A program made the translations under genes and the position numbers. 64,000 nt of DNA from Pseudomonas hygromyciniae. GTDB lineage: Bacteria > Pseudomonadota > Gammaproteobacteria > Pseudomonadales > Pseudomonadaceae. The notes beneath the pieces are model-generated. The model saw only the letters and a list, made by a program, of their open reading frames with translations, made no database searches and was not told where the DNA came from. Location of the stretch: assembly GCF_016925675.1 (NCBI RefSeq), contig NZ_CP070506.1, forward strand, positions 4,586,501 through 4,650,500, read 5' to 3'. Within the stretch, counting starts at the first letter, position 1. Each line of letters starts with the position of its first letter. Positions 9,474-16,963 of the stretch are shown here, one piece after another.

Positions 9474-9490
9474 GTGACCTGCTGAAAGCA

Positions 9491-9524
9491 AAAGCCCTGG
9501 CATGTGAGTGCCGGGGCTTTTTGC
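9491..9524 (+). terminator. Rho-independent terminator of pyk
   Basis: A 12-bp stem (9491-9502 with 9509-9520, one G-U wobble) has a six-base loop and a run of T at its 3' side. It lies 17 bases after the pyk stop. Confidence 0.9.
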
Positions 9525-9569
9525 TGTTCAGATCATGGTGATGGGGGGACTGGACCGGCCTCATCGCGG

Positions 9570-9794
9570 CATAGGTATCTACACAACTTTCAGAAACTGA
9601 CGAACTCCCCCGCGCTGGGCTGCGAAGCAGCCCCAGAACCTGCCGCTACGGAGTATCTGATACAACGCATTCGGCTGACTGGGGCTGCTTCGCAGCCCAG
9701 CGCGGGCGATGCGGCGTTCCGACAAGCCCGCTCGCCACAACAGCCCTATCTGCTTGGCTTTATGCGATGCAGCAAAATTGTGTAGATACCTATG
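9570..9794. mobile_element. MITE-like element with 17-bp perfect TIRs and 10-bp target duplication
   Basis: The ends are CATAGGTATCTACACAA (9570-9586) and its exact reverse complement (9778-9794). Allowing one mismatch extends the match to 20 of 21 bases. The identical 10-mer CTCATCGCGG immediately abuts both ends (9560-9569 and 9795-9804), as expected of a target-site duplication. The duplicated target is the start of a REP sequence, so the element split a REPIN. Inside are two 26-bp arms, 9610-9635 and 9680-9705, that are inverse copies and each self-palindromic around GCTGCGAAGCAGC. No transposase is encoded, so it would have to be mobilised in trans. It may correspond to one of the non-autonomous repeats already reported for P. 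fluorescens-group genomes. Confidence 0.8.
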
Positions 9795-9860
9795 CTCATC
9801 GCGGGCAAGCCCGCACACACTTGAAATGCACTCCCATGTGGGAGCGGGCTTGCTCGCGAA
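9795..9860. repeat. REP pair (REPIN) interrupted by the MITE-like element
   Basis: Two inverted REP cores, CGCGGGCAAGCCCGC and GCGGGCTTGCTCGCG, are separated by about 30 bases. The first bases of the left REP are duplicated on the far side of the adjacent element, which marks the insertion point. Confidence 0.85.
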
Positions 9861-9867
9861 AGCGTCA

Positions 9868-10617
9868 TCAGCGCCGGGCAATAAACGCCGACAACGCCGC
9901 AATCGCCTCCGGTGACCTCAACCGCTGGGTAAACAATGCGCCCTCCTCCTCAATCACCTGGCGCAACTGTTCGCGGTCAACGCTCTTCATCAACTGCTTG
10001 CTGATCTGCACCGCGCCCGGCGCCAAGGTCTCGAAGCGTTCAGCTACCTCCCGCGCCTTGGCCAAGGCAGCTTCACCACTGTCCAGCGCTTGCGTGGCAA
10101 TGCCCCACTGCGCAGCCTGCTCCCCACTGAACCCTTCGCCCAACAGCAGCAACTCAGCGGCTTTCGCATGCCCGAGCAAGCGCGGCAGGATCAGGCTGGA
10201 GCCAAATTCCGGGCACAGTCCCAAGTTGACGAACGGCATGCACAACCGGGCATCACGGCTGACATACACCAGGTCGCAATGCAGCAACAGCGTGGTACCA
10301 ATGCCCACAGCAGCGCCGGCAACAGCGGCAATCACCGGTTTGCGGCAGTTCAGCAGGCTTTTCATAAAGAGGAACGGGGGGCTGTCCAGGTCCGTGGGCG
10401 GTTGCTGCAAGAAGTCGCCGATATCGTTGCCGGCGGTAAAACACGTATCGCTGCCTTGCAGCAGCACGGCATTGACCGTGCTGTCCGCATCGGCTTGCTC
10501 CAGCGCCGTCGCCAAGTGGTGGTACATGGCGCGAGTCAGGGCATTTTTCTTGTCGGGGCGGTTGAGCTGCAGGATCAGCAACCCACGGTCACGTTGCAGC
10601 AGGATGGCTTCAGTCAT
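9868..10617 (-). CDS. Enoyl-CoA hydratase/isomerase family protein
   Basis: This 249-residue crotonase-fold protein has the oxyanion-hole segment 'CFTAGNDIGDF' (about residues 59-69), the trimer or second oxyanion segment 'AAVAGAAVGIGTTLLLHCDLVY', and 'NLGLCPEFGSS' with a Glu in the catalytic position. The GNDIGDF and PEFGSS variants resemble delta3,delta2-enoyl-CoA isomerase-like members more than classical hydratases, so substrate and reaction are not fixed. It is transcribed after the ferredoxin-reductase gene on the same strand with a 28-base gap, probably as one unit. The gene ends against a REP pair. Confidence 0.9.
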   Translation of the reverse strand: MTEAILLQRDRGLLILQLNRPDKKNALTRAMYHHLATALEQADADSTVNAVLLQGSDTCFTAGNDIGDFLQQPPTDLDSPPFLFMKSLLNCRKPVIAAVAGAAVGIGTTLLLHCDLVYVSRDARLCMPFVNLGLCPEFGSSLILPRLLGHAKAAELLLLGEGFSGEQAAQWGIATQALDSGEAALAKAREVAERFETLAPGAVQISKQLMKSVDREQLRQVIEEEGALFTQRLRSPEAIAALSAFIARR

Positions 10618-10645
10618 GGTGAGTCTCGCAGATAGACATCAGCGC

Positions 10646-11578
10646 TCAACCACGAGGCAGGAACACATCGGCCAGCAGTTGATTGCGCGGCAAGCCAGCC
10701 AGGAACAGGCGTTTGGAAAAGGCCTCGACACTGCTGGGGTGCCCGCAGAGTAAGGCCAGGGTTTGCCGGGAAACAAGCCGCAGTTGCGCCAAAGCGCCGG
10801 CCAACTGCGCCGCTGTCCATAGCTCGACGATGAGGTTTTCATGGCGGGCGGCAAGCTGGGCCAGGGGCTCGGCCAGATAATGGGCGTGCGTATCATGGGC
10901 CAGGTGAATCACGCGGATGGCGCCCTGGTGATCCTGGCGCAACGCTTCGCGCAATACCCCCCACAAAGGGCCCAGGCCCGTGCCGGAGGCCAGCAGCCAC
11001 AGTGGCCGGGATTGCCAGTCGGGGTCGTAGTGCAACGCCCCGCCGCGCAATTCGCCCAGACGCAGTTGATCACCAGCCTGTAGCCGTCGGGCAAGATCGC
11101 TGAATTCGCCGGGCAGGCGGCAATCGAGATGGAACTCCAGGAACGGATCTTCCCCAGGCAAGCTGGCCAGGGAGTAAGGCCGCGCCACCGTACCCGCCCA
11201 TAACACCAAATGCTGCCCGGCCCGGTAACGCAGGCCCCGCTCCGGTTGCAGGCGCAGACGCAGCACCGTCGGGTGCAACCAGTCCGCGCTCAGTACCGTG
11301 GCCGCCGTGCCGTCGCGCAATGGATCAAAGGCCTCAACCTGCACATCACCCGTGACCAGGCATTGGCAGGCCAGGCGCCAGCCATCCTGGCGCTGGGCCG
11401 GGCTCAGGGCGTCAGGTTGCTGGTCCTCGACCTCACCCCGGCAACGCACCAGACAGGCATGGCAACTGCCCGCCCGGCAGCTGTAGGGCACTGCCACCCC
11501 GGCCTGGTTCAAGGCATCCAGCAGATTGCTGCCGGTGGAGACCGACCAGTGGCGTGCGCCGACGTGCAGTTCAGGCAT
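10646..11578 (-). CDS. 2Fe-2S ferredoxin / flavin oxidoreductase fusion
   Basis: The 310-residue protein joins an N-terminal plant-type [2Fe-2S] domain to an FNR-like reductase. The cluster ligands are in 'SCRAGSCHACLVRC' plus the later Cys in 'RLACQC' (about residues 34-80). The reductase has an FAD-binding 'ARPYSLAS' (about residue 140) and NAD(P)-binding 'WLLASGTGLGPLWGVLREAL'. Such proteins pass electrons from NAD(P)H to oxygenases or other acceptors. No oxygenase lies nearby, so the partner is unknown. ATG 11578 follows GAAGAG. A TTG four codons upstream is an alternative. In P. aeruginosa, from memory, sadC lies between this gene and the fumarase gene. Here only a REP pair does. Confidence 0.9.
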   Translation of the reverse strand: MPELHVGARHWSVSTGSNLLDALNQAGVAVPYSCRAGSCHACLVRCRGEVEDQQPDALSPAQRQDGWRLACQCLVTGDVQVEAFDPLRDGTAATVLSADWLHPTVLRLRLQPERGLRYRAGQHLVLWAGTVARPYSLASLPGEDPFLEFHLDCRLPGEFSDLARRLQAGDQLRLGELRGGALHYDPDWQSRPLWLLASGTGLGPLWGVLREALRQDHQGAIRVIHLAHDTHAHYLAEPLAQLAARHENLIVELWTAAQLAGALAQLRLVSRQTLALLCGHPSSVEAFSKRLFLAGLPRNQLLADVFLPRG

Positions 11579-11590
11579 AAAACTCTTCAA

Positions 11591-11691
11591 CTGTAGGAAC
11601 GAGCTGGCTCGCGAATGTCGCTAACGATAACGCGGGCTGCCTGACGAAACCCACCAGATTCACGTTTTTTGCGAGCACGCTCGCTCCTACA
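11591..11691. repeat. REPIN between ferredoxin-reductase and fumarase genes
   Basis: The inverted arms begin CTGTAGGAACGAGC (11591) and end GCTCGCTCCTACA (11691), with a non-conserved loop region of about 60 bases. It occupies the shared upstream region of two divergent genes. Confidence 0.8.
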
Positions 11692-11802
11692 ACTCAATCG
11701 AGCCAGCCATTCGTGACCATCGTCGGGTGTATCGGCCACCGCACCGGGTTATACTGCCGCGCCTTTTTAGCGTCGCGCCAGCACTACCCGGCGTGCCTTG
11801 GA

Positions 11803-11846
11803 AAAGGTGGCTCCAGCGACCGATGCACCCATCTGAAGCCACCTTT
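11803..11846 (+). promoter_or_regulatory. Leader hairpin upstream of fumarase
   Basis: AAAGGTGGCT (11803-11812) and AGCCACCTTT (11837-11846) are perfectly complementary and enclose a 24-base loop. The structure ends 32 bases before the fumarase start, downstream of the likely promoter. It lacks a long T tract beyond 'TTTATT', so it could be an attenuator, an mRNA-stability element or chance. Confidence 0.45.
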
Positions 11847-11878
11847 ATTGAATGTTCCCTTATAGAGGAGCGCGACTC

Positions 11879-13402
11879 ATGACCGTGATCAAGCAAGACG
11901 ACCTGATTCAGAGCGTTGCCGACGCCCTGCAATTCATTTCCTACTACCACCCCGTTGACTTCATCCAGGCGATGCACGAGGCCTACCTGCGCGAAGAATC
12001 GCCAGCTGCCCGTGACTCCATGGCCCAGATCCTGATCAACTCACGCATGTGTGCCACCGGCCACCGTCCGATCTGCCAGGACACCGGGATCGTTACCGTG
12101 TTCGTGCGCGTAGGCATGGATGTACGTTGGGATGGCGCCACCATGGGCCTGGACGACATGATCAACGAAGGCGTGCGTCGCGCCTACAACCTGCCGGAAA
12201 ACGTCCTGCGGGCCTCGATCCTCGCCGACCCGGCAGGTAGCAGGAAGAACACCAAGGACAACACCCCAGCGGTGATCCACTACTCCATCGTCCCGGGTAA
12301 CACCGTGGAAGTGGACGTGGCCGCCAAAGGCGGTGGTTCCGAGAACAAGTCGAAAATGGCCATGCTCAACCCGTCCGACTCGATCGTCGACTGGGTCCTC
12401 AAGACCGTTCCGACCATGGGCGCCGGCTGGTGCCCACCGGGCATGCTCGGCATCGGTATCGGCGGCACCGCCGAGAAAGCCGCCGTCATGGCCAAGGAAG
12501 TGTTGATGGAATCCATCGACATCCATGAGCTGAAAAAGCGCGGCCCCTCCAACCGTATCGAAGAGATGCGCCTGGAGCTGTTCGAAAAGGTCAACCAACT
12601 GGGGATCGGCGCCCAGGGCCTGGGTGGCCTGACCACCGTGCTCGACGTGAAGATAATGGATTACCCGACCCACGCCGCCTCGTTGCCGGTGTGCATGATC
12701 CCCAACTGCGCCGCCACCCGTCACGCACACTTCGTGCTCGACGGTTCGGGCCCGGCCTCGCTGGAAGCGCCGCCGCTGGACGCCTACCCGGAAATCGTCT
12801 GGGAAGCCGGCCCGTCGGCCCGCCGCGTCAACCTCGACACCCTGACCCCGGAAGACGTGCAGAGCTGGAAACCGGGCGAAACCGTGCTGCTCAACGGCAA
12901 GATGCTCACCGGTCGCGACGCGGCGCACAAGCGCATGGTCGAGATGCTGAACAAGGGTGAAACCCTGCCGGTGGATCTCAAGGGTCGCTTCATCTACTAC
13001 GTCGGCCCGGTCGATCCGGTGCGCGAAGAAGTGGTTGGCCCGGCTGGCCCGACCACCGCTACGCGGATGGACAAGTTCACCCGCCAGATCCTCGAGCAGA
13101 CTGGCCTGTTGGGCATGATCGGCAAATCCGAGCGCGGCCCGACCGCTATCGAAGCGATCAAGGACCACAAGGCTGTTTACCTGATGGCCGTAGGCGGCGC
13201 CGCCTACCTGGTGGCGCAAGCCATCAAGAAGTCGCGTGTGGTGGCCTTCGCCGAACTGGGCATGGAAGCGATCTACGAGTTCGACGTCAAAGACATGCCG
13301 GTCACTGTGGCTGTCGACAGCAACGGCGAGTCGGTCCACATCACTGGCCCTGCCATCTGGCAGAAAAAGATCAGTGAGAGCCTGGCGGTAGAAGTGCAGT
13401 AA
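11879..13402 (+). CDS. fumA: Fumarate hydratase class I (iron-sulfur)
   Basis: The 507-residue enzyme is a class I fumarase, a [4Fe-4S]-dependent hydro-lyase that interconverts fumarate and malate in the TCA cycle. The alpha part carries 'QDTGIVTVFVRVGMD' (cluster-ligand region) and 'TTVLDVKIMDYPTHAASLPVCMIPNCAATRH'. The beta part carries 'LLNGKMLTGRDAAHKRMVEML' and 'FIYYVGPVDPVREEVVGPAGPTTATRMD'. ATG 11879 is preceded by GAGGAG; an upstream in-frame start at 11852 lacks support. It is an oxygen-labile isozyme, and Pseudomonas usually also has a class II enzyme elsewhere. A strong terminator follows at 13421, so it is monocistronic. Confidence 0.96.
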   Translation: MTVIKQDDLIQSVADALQFISYYHPVDFIQAMHEAYLREESPAARDSMAQILINSRMCATGHRPICQDTGIVTVFVRVGMDVRWDGATMGLDDMINEGVRRAYNLPENVLRASILADPAGSRKNTKDNTPAVIHYSIVPGNTVEVDVAAKGGGSENKSKMAMLNPSDSIVDWVLKTVPTMGAGWCPPGMLGIGIGGTAEKAAVMAKEVLMESIDIHELKKRGPSNRIEEMRLELFEKVNQLGIGAQGLGGLTTVLDVKIMDYPTHAASLPVCMIPNCAATRHAHFVLDGSGPASLEAPPLDAYPEIVWEAGPSARRVNLDTLTPEDVQSWKPGETVLLNGKMLTGRDAAHKRMVEMLNKGETLPVDLKGRFIYYVGPVDPVREEVVGPAGPTTATRMDKFTRQILEQTGLLGMIGKSERGPTAIEAIKDHKAVYLMAVGGAAYLVAQAIKKSRVVAFAELGMEAIYEFDVKDMPVTVAVDSNGESVHITGPAIWQKKISESLAVEVQ

Positions 13403-13420
13403 GCACCTCCCTGCAAGGAT

Positions 13421-13459
13421 AAAAGGCGACTGTGGCTCTATGCCGCAGTCGCCTTTTTT
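13421..13459 (+). terminator. Rho-independent terminator of fumarase gene
   Basis: AAAAGGCGACTG (13421-13432) pairs with CAGTCGCCTTTT, followed by further Ts. It begins 18 bases after the stop codon. Confidence 0.93.
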
Positions 13460-13493
13460 GTGTCTGGTGATTTTGTCGCAGCGAGCGGGCTTA

Positions 13494-13580
13494 TGTGGGA
13501 GCGGGCTTGCCCGCGATGGCCTCACCTTGGTGTTACTGATACACCGAGGCGCCTGCATCGCGGGCAAGCCCGCTCCCACA
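13494..13580. repeat. REPIN
   Basis: The arms TGTGGGAGCGGGCTTGCCCG and its inverse are separated by about 45 bases, between the fumarase terminator and the sensor kinase gene. A partial third copy (AAGCCCGCTCGCCACAAG) follows immediately. Confidence 0.88.
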
Positions 13581-13654
13581 CAAGCCCGCTCGCCACAAGA
13601 TCCAAGCGGCACATGTTATGGTGCTCGCCCCCTACTGCAGCTGTTCATTCTCGT

Positions 13655-15421
13655 ATGATCGCGATCCCTCGCCCATTGCGTTTGACCTTCTACTCCCTGC
13701 TGATTATTGCCGGTGCCGTCTTGGCTGCCGCCGTCGCCATCCGCCAGGCCGAACGCCAGTCCCTGGTGGACGATGCCGGGCGTGCGAACCAGCAGTTGGC
13801 GCTGTATGCCAATTCCTTGCACACCCTGATCGAACGTTACCGCGCCCTGCCCGCCGTGCTGGCCCTGGACTCGGAAATGATCCGCGCCCTGAAAAGCCCG
13901 CTGGATCCGGCGACCCAGGAGGTGCTCAACCACAAACTGGAGCGCATCAACGGTGCCGCACAGTCTTCCACCCTGGAATTGATGGACCGTACCGGCCTGG
14001 CGGTGGCTGCCAGTAACTGGCACCTGCCCAGCAGTTATGTCGGCCACAACTATGCGTTTCGCCCCTACTTCAGCCAGACCCGCAGCCAGGGCACCGGGCG
14101 TTTTTATGCGGTGGGGGTGACCACCGGGATTCCGGGGTATTTCCTCTCCAGCGCCGTGGTGGATGAGCAGGATCAGTTCCTCGGCGCCATGGTAGTGAAG
14201 CTGGAGTTCCCGGAGTTGGAACGCGAATGGGCCCAGGGCGATGACCTGCTGCTGGTCAGCGATGCCCGGGGCATCGTGTTTATCGCCAATAAACCCGGGT
14301 GGCGCTACCGCAACCTGCGTGCGCTGTCGGCCAACGACCTGGCCGAACTCAAGGCCACGCGCCAATACGACAAGAAACAACTGCTGCCCCTGGATACCCA
14401 GACCTTGCAGCGCTTCGACGAAAACAGTCACCTGGTCCGCGTGGCCGGCCCCGAAGGCACCGCCAACTACATCTGGGAATCCCTGCCGCTCAAAGCTGAA
14501 GGCTGGACCCTGCACCTGCTGCGCAAACCCCAGGTGGCCTTTGAGGATCAGCGCAACGCTGGCCTCGCCGCCGCCGGCCTGTGGTTGGCGCTGGTGTTCC
14601 TGCTGTTGTTCCTGACCCAGCGCTGGCGCCTGGCCCGCTTGCGCCAACGCAGCCGCGAAGAACTGGAGCGCCTGGTGCAAGAACGTACCCAGGCCCTGCG
14701 CACCGCCCAGGATGGCCTGGTGCAATCGGCCAAGCTGGCGGCGCTGGGGCAGATGTCTGCGGCCCTGGCCCATGAAATCAACCAGCCGCTGACCACCCAG
14801 CGCATGCAACTGGCGACCTTGCGCCTGCTGCTCGATCACGGGCGCATCGACGACGCATACCAGGCGCTGACGCCATTGGACGATATGCTCACCCGCATGG
14901 CCGCCCTGACTGGCCATCTGAAAACCTTCGCCCGCAAAAGCCCCAGCGGCCTGCGCGAACGCCTGGACCTGGCGACCGTGGTCGATCAGTCCCTGCACTT
15001 GCTCGACGCCCGCCTGCGTGACGAAGCCGTCGCCACCGTGCTCGACCTGACCCGCCCGGCCTGGGTGCGCGGCGATGCCATTCGCCTGGAACAGGTGCTG
15101 ATCAACCTGCTGCGCAATGCTCTGGACGCCATGTCCAACAAACCGCGCAAGCGCCTGGAAATCCGCCTGCACGCCGATCAACAACTGTGGCACCTGAGCG
15201 TCAGCGACAGCGGCGGCGGCATTGCCGAGGAGCACCTGAATAACGTGTTCGACCCGTTTTTCACCACCAAGCCGGTGGGTGACGGGCTCGGGCTTGGGCT
15301 GGCAGTGTCCTACGCTATCGTGCATGAACTGGGGGGGCGCCTGAGTGTTGCCAATCTGGGCGACGGCGCCGTATTCACCCTGACCCTGCCCATCGCACTG
15401 GAGGCGCCAGACCTATGCTGA
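13655..15421 (+). CDS. DctB/MifS-like sensor histidine kinase
   Basis: The 588-residue protein has a first membrane segment at about residues 9-28 and a periplasmic double-PAS/Cache sensor region. That region includes the DctB-type 'GHNYAFRPYFSQTRSQGTGRFYAVG'. A second membrane segment lies near residue 310. A coiled-coil linker leads to the kinase core with H-box 'ALAHEINQPL', N-box 'LINLLRNALDAM', 'SDSGGGI' and 'GLGLGLAV'. DctB-type kinases sense C4-dicarboxylates and MifS-type kinases are linked to 2-oxoglutarate. The adjacent regulator and MHS permease support one of these. ATG 13655 is preferred because upstream residues read through a REPIN. The end overlaps the response-regulator start by seven bases. 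Confidence 0.9.
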   Translation: MIAIPRPLRLTFYSLLIIAGAVLAAAVAIRQAERQSLVDDAGRANQQLALYANSLHTLIERYRALPAVLALDSEMIRALKSPLDPATQEVLNHKLERINGAAQSSTLELMDRTGLAVAASNWHLPSSYVGHNYAFRPYFSQTRSQGTGRFYAVGVTTGIPGYFLSSAVVDEQDQFLGAMVVKLEFPELEREWAQGDDLLLVSDARGIVFIANKPGWRYRNLRALSANDLAELKATRQYDKKQLLPLDTQTLQRFDENSHLVRVAGPEGTANYIWESLPLKAEGWTLHLLRKPQVAFEDQRNAGLAAAGLWLALVFLLLFLTQRWRLARLRQRSREELERLVQERTQALRTAQDGLVQSAKLAALGQMSAALAHEINQPLTTQRMQLATLRLLLDHGRIDDAYQALTPLDDMLTRMAALTGHLKTFARKSPSGLRERLDLATVVDQSLHLLDARLRDEAVATVLDLTRPAWVRGDAIRLEQVLINLLRNALDAMSNKPRKRLEIRLHADQQLWHLSVSDSGGGIAEEHLNNVFDPFFTTKPVGDGLGLGLAVSYAIVHELGGRLSVANLGDGAVFTLTLPIALEAPDLC

Positions 15422-16749
15422 ACGCGGTGATCGTGGTTGATGACGAAGCCAGCATCCGCACGGCCGTGGAGCAGTGGCTGAACCTCTCGGGGTTCGAGGT
15501 GCAGTTGTTCAGCCGCGCCGAGGACTGCCTGGCGCAACTGCCCAGGGACTTTCCCGGGGTGATTCTCAGCGATGTGCGCATGCCGGGCCTCAGCGGCCTG
15601 GAGTTGCTAGCCGAGGTGCAACGGCGCGATGCCGGCTTGCCGGTGATCCTGCTGACCGGCCACGGTGACGTGCCGATGGCCGTCGAAGCGATGCGCGACG
15701 GCGCCTACGACTTTCTGGAAAAACCCTTCAGCCCCGACGCCCTGCTCGCCAGCCTGCGCCGGGCTCTGGACAAGCGCGGGCTGATCCTGGAAAACCGCCG
15801 CCTGCACCAACAGGCCGATCATCGGGCCAAGCTGGAGTCGAGCCTGCTGGGGGTGTCCCGCAGCCTGCAGACACTGCGCCGCCAGGTCCTGGATTTGGCG
15901 GCCCTGCCGGTCAACGTGCTGATCCGTGGCGAGACCGGCAGCGGCAAGGAACTGGTCGCTCGCTGCCTGCATGACTTCGGGCCACGGGCAAAAAAACCTT
16001 TTGTCGCGCTCAACTGCGCCGCGATTCCCGAGCAACTGTTTGAAGCCGAGTTGTTCGGCCATGAAAGCGGCGCCTTCACCGGCGCCCAGGGCAAGCGCAT
16101 CGGCAAACTGGAGTACGCCAACGGCGGTACGTTGTTTCTCGACGAGATCGAAAGCATGCCCCTGGCCCAGCAGGTGAAACTGCTGCGGGTATTGCAGGAG
16201 CAGACACTCGAGCGCCTGGGCTCGAACCAGAGCATCAAGGTCGACCTGCGCATCATTGCCGCGACCAAGCCCGACCTGCTGGACGAAGCCCGTGCCGGCC
16301 GTTTCCGTGAGGACCTGGCCTACCGCCTGACCGTGGCGCAACTGCGCCTGCCGCCACTGCGCGAACGCCGCGAAGATATCCCGCTGCTGTTCGAACACTT
16401 TGCCCAGAGCGCCGCCGAACGCCTGGGCCGTGAAGCCGCACCACTCAGCGGGCCGCAACTGGGGCGACTGCTCAGCCATGACTGGCCGGGCAACGTGCGC
16501 GAACTGGCCAACGTTGCCGAACGCCAGGTGCTGGGTCTGGGCGAGCCGGAACCGGAAGGTATCGAGGCAGGGCAATCTCTGGCGGCGCAGCAGGAAGCCT
16601 TTGAGGCTCACTGCCTGAAAGGCGCGTTGACCCGACACAAGGGCGATATCAAAGCGGTGCTGGCCGAGCTGCAACTGCCAAGGCGTACGTTCAATGAGAA
16701 GATGCAGCGCCATGGGCTGACCCGGGAAATGTTTATGTCGATGGACTGA
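15415..16749 (+). CDS. NtrC/DctD-type sigma-54 response regulator
   Basis: The 444-residue protein has three domains. The first is a receiver domain with the acidic pair Asp9-Asp10 and phospho-acceptor Asp53 in 'ILSDVRMPG'. The second is an AAA+ domain with Walker A 'GETGSGKE', the sigma-54-contacting loop 'GAFTGA', and Walker B 'GGTLFLDEIESM'. The third is a Fis-type HTH with 'HKGDIKAVLAELQLPRRTFNEKM'. It activates sigma-54 promoters from enhancer sites. The only nearby candidate is the permease gene downstream, whose upstream region holds a sigma-54 promoter and two palindromes. It is probably co-translated with the kinase. Confidence 0.94.
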   Translation: MLNAVIVVDDEASIRTAVEQWLNLSGFEVQLFSRAEDCLAQLPRDFPGVILSDVRMPGLSGLELLAEVQRRDAGLPVILLTGHGDVPMAVEAMRDGAYDFLEKPFSPDALLASLRRALDKRGLILENRRLHQQADHRAKLESSLLGVSRSLQTLRRQVLDLAALPVNVLIRGETGSGKELVARCLHDFGPRAKKPFVALNCAAIPEQLFEAELFGHESGAFTGAQGKRIGKLEYANGGTLFLDEIESMPLAQQVKLLRVLQEQTLERLGSNQSIKVDLRIIAATKPDLLDEARAGRFREDLAYRLTVAQLRLPPLRERREDIPLLFEHFAQSAAERLGREAAPLSGPQLGRLLSHDWPGNVRELANVAERQVLGLGEPEPEGIEAGQSLAAQQEAFEAHCLKGALTRHKGDIKAVLAELQLPRRTFNEKMQRHGLTREMFMSMD

Positions 16750-16795
16750 GGGGGCTGCTGAGGGCCTCATCGCTGCGACAAGGACAGTCGCCATA

Positions 16796-16841
16796 AGCGG
16801 ATTTCCGCTCACCACCCAAAAATAATCAGCGGCTTTCCGCT
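16796..16841 (+). promoter_or_regulatory. Two palindromic enhancer (UAS) sites upstream of the permease gene
   Basis: AGCGGATTTCCGCT (16796-16809) and AGCGGCTTTCCGCT (16828-16841) share the arms AGCGG/CCGCT around four central bases. Their centres are 32 bases apart, about three helical turns, and 50-90 bases upstream of the sigma-54 promoter. This is a usual arrangement for NtrC-family dimers. The regulator encoded just upstream is the likely binder. Confidence 0.75.
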
Positions 16842-16884
16842 CAAAAAAATCCCCCACCCCTTCTAGACCGGGCCTCACCCGGCT

Positions 16885-16900
16885 TGGCACAGCTCCTGCT
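16885..16900 (+). promoter_or_regulatory. Sigma-54 (RpoN) promoter of the permease gene
   Basis: TGGCAC-N5-CTGCT matches the sigma-54 consensus TGGCAC-N5-TTGCW with one mismatch and the required GG-N10-GC spacing (GG at 16886-16887, GC at 16898-16899). It lies about 65 bases before the permease start. Confidence 0.82.
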
Positions 16901-16936
16901 ATAGCTTGCGCCAGGCTGCGCTGATGCGCGCTCCAC

Positions 16937-16944
16937 AAAAACAA
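16937..16944 (+). promoter_or_regulatory. Possible Crc/Hfq CA motif in the permease leader
   Basis: AAAAACAA fits the AANAANAA pattern bound by Hfq-Crc in Pseudomonas catabolite repression and lies just upstream of the Shine-Dalgarno AAGGA. Only a short match, so this is a suggestion. Confidence 0.35.
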
Positions 16945-16963
16945 TGACATGAAGGATCCTTCA

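Larger units (their letters stand above)
9474..9867. other. 394-bp intergenic region pyk-ech: terminator, MITE-like element, REP pair
   Basis: This region contains no supportable gene. From left to right it holds the pyk terminator, about 45 bases of unique DNA, a 225-bp element with terminal inverted repeats (9570-9794), and a REP/REPIN palindrome pair (9795-9860) that ends at the stop codon of the convergent enoyl-CoA hydratase gene. Short open frames on both strands have no recognisable product and consist of repeat DNA. Confidence 0.85.

Noticed and set aside
8001..9503. 500-codon open frame antisense to pyk
   Set aside because: Composition is that of an antisense shadow (His/Val/Gly/Gln rich) and it reads through the pyk terminator.
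9504..9785. Small open frames inside the MITE-like element
   Set aside because: They consist of repeat and palindrome sequence, lack ribosome-binding sites and change frame across the element.
12041..13612. 523-codon open frame antisense to the fumarase gene
   Set aside because: It runs through the fumarase terminator and a REPIN, has no recognisable motif, and mirrors the codon structure of the sense gene.
13616..15325. 569-codon open frame antisense to the sensor kinase
   Set aside because: Gln/Ala/Gly/His-rich shadow with no domain; the sense strand encodes a complete kinase.
15320..15345. Frameshift at the G7 run in the sensor kinase gene
   Set aside because: The frame is maintained: conserved HATPase residues before (GLGLGLAVSYAIV) and after (LGGRLSV) are in the same frame.
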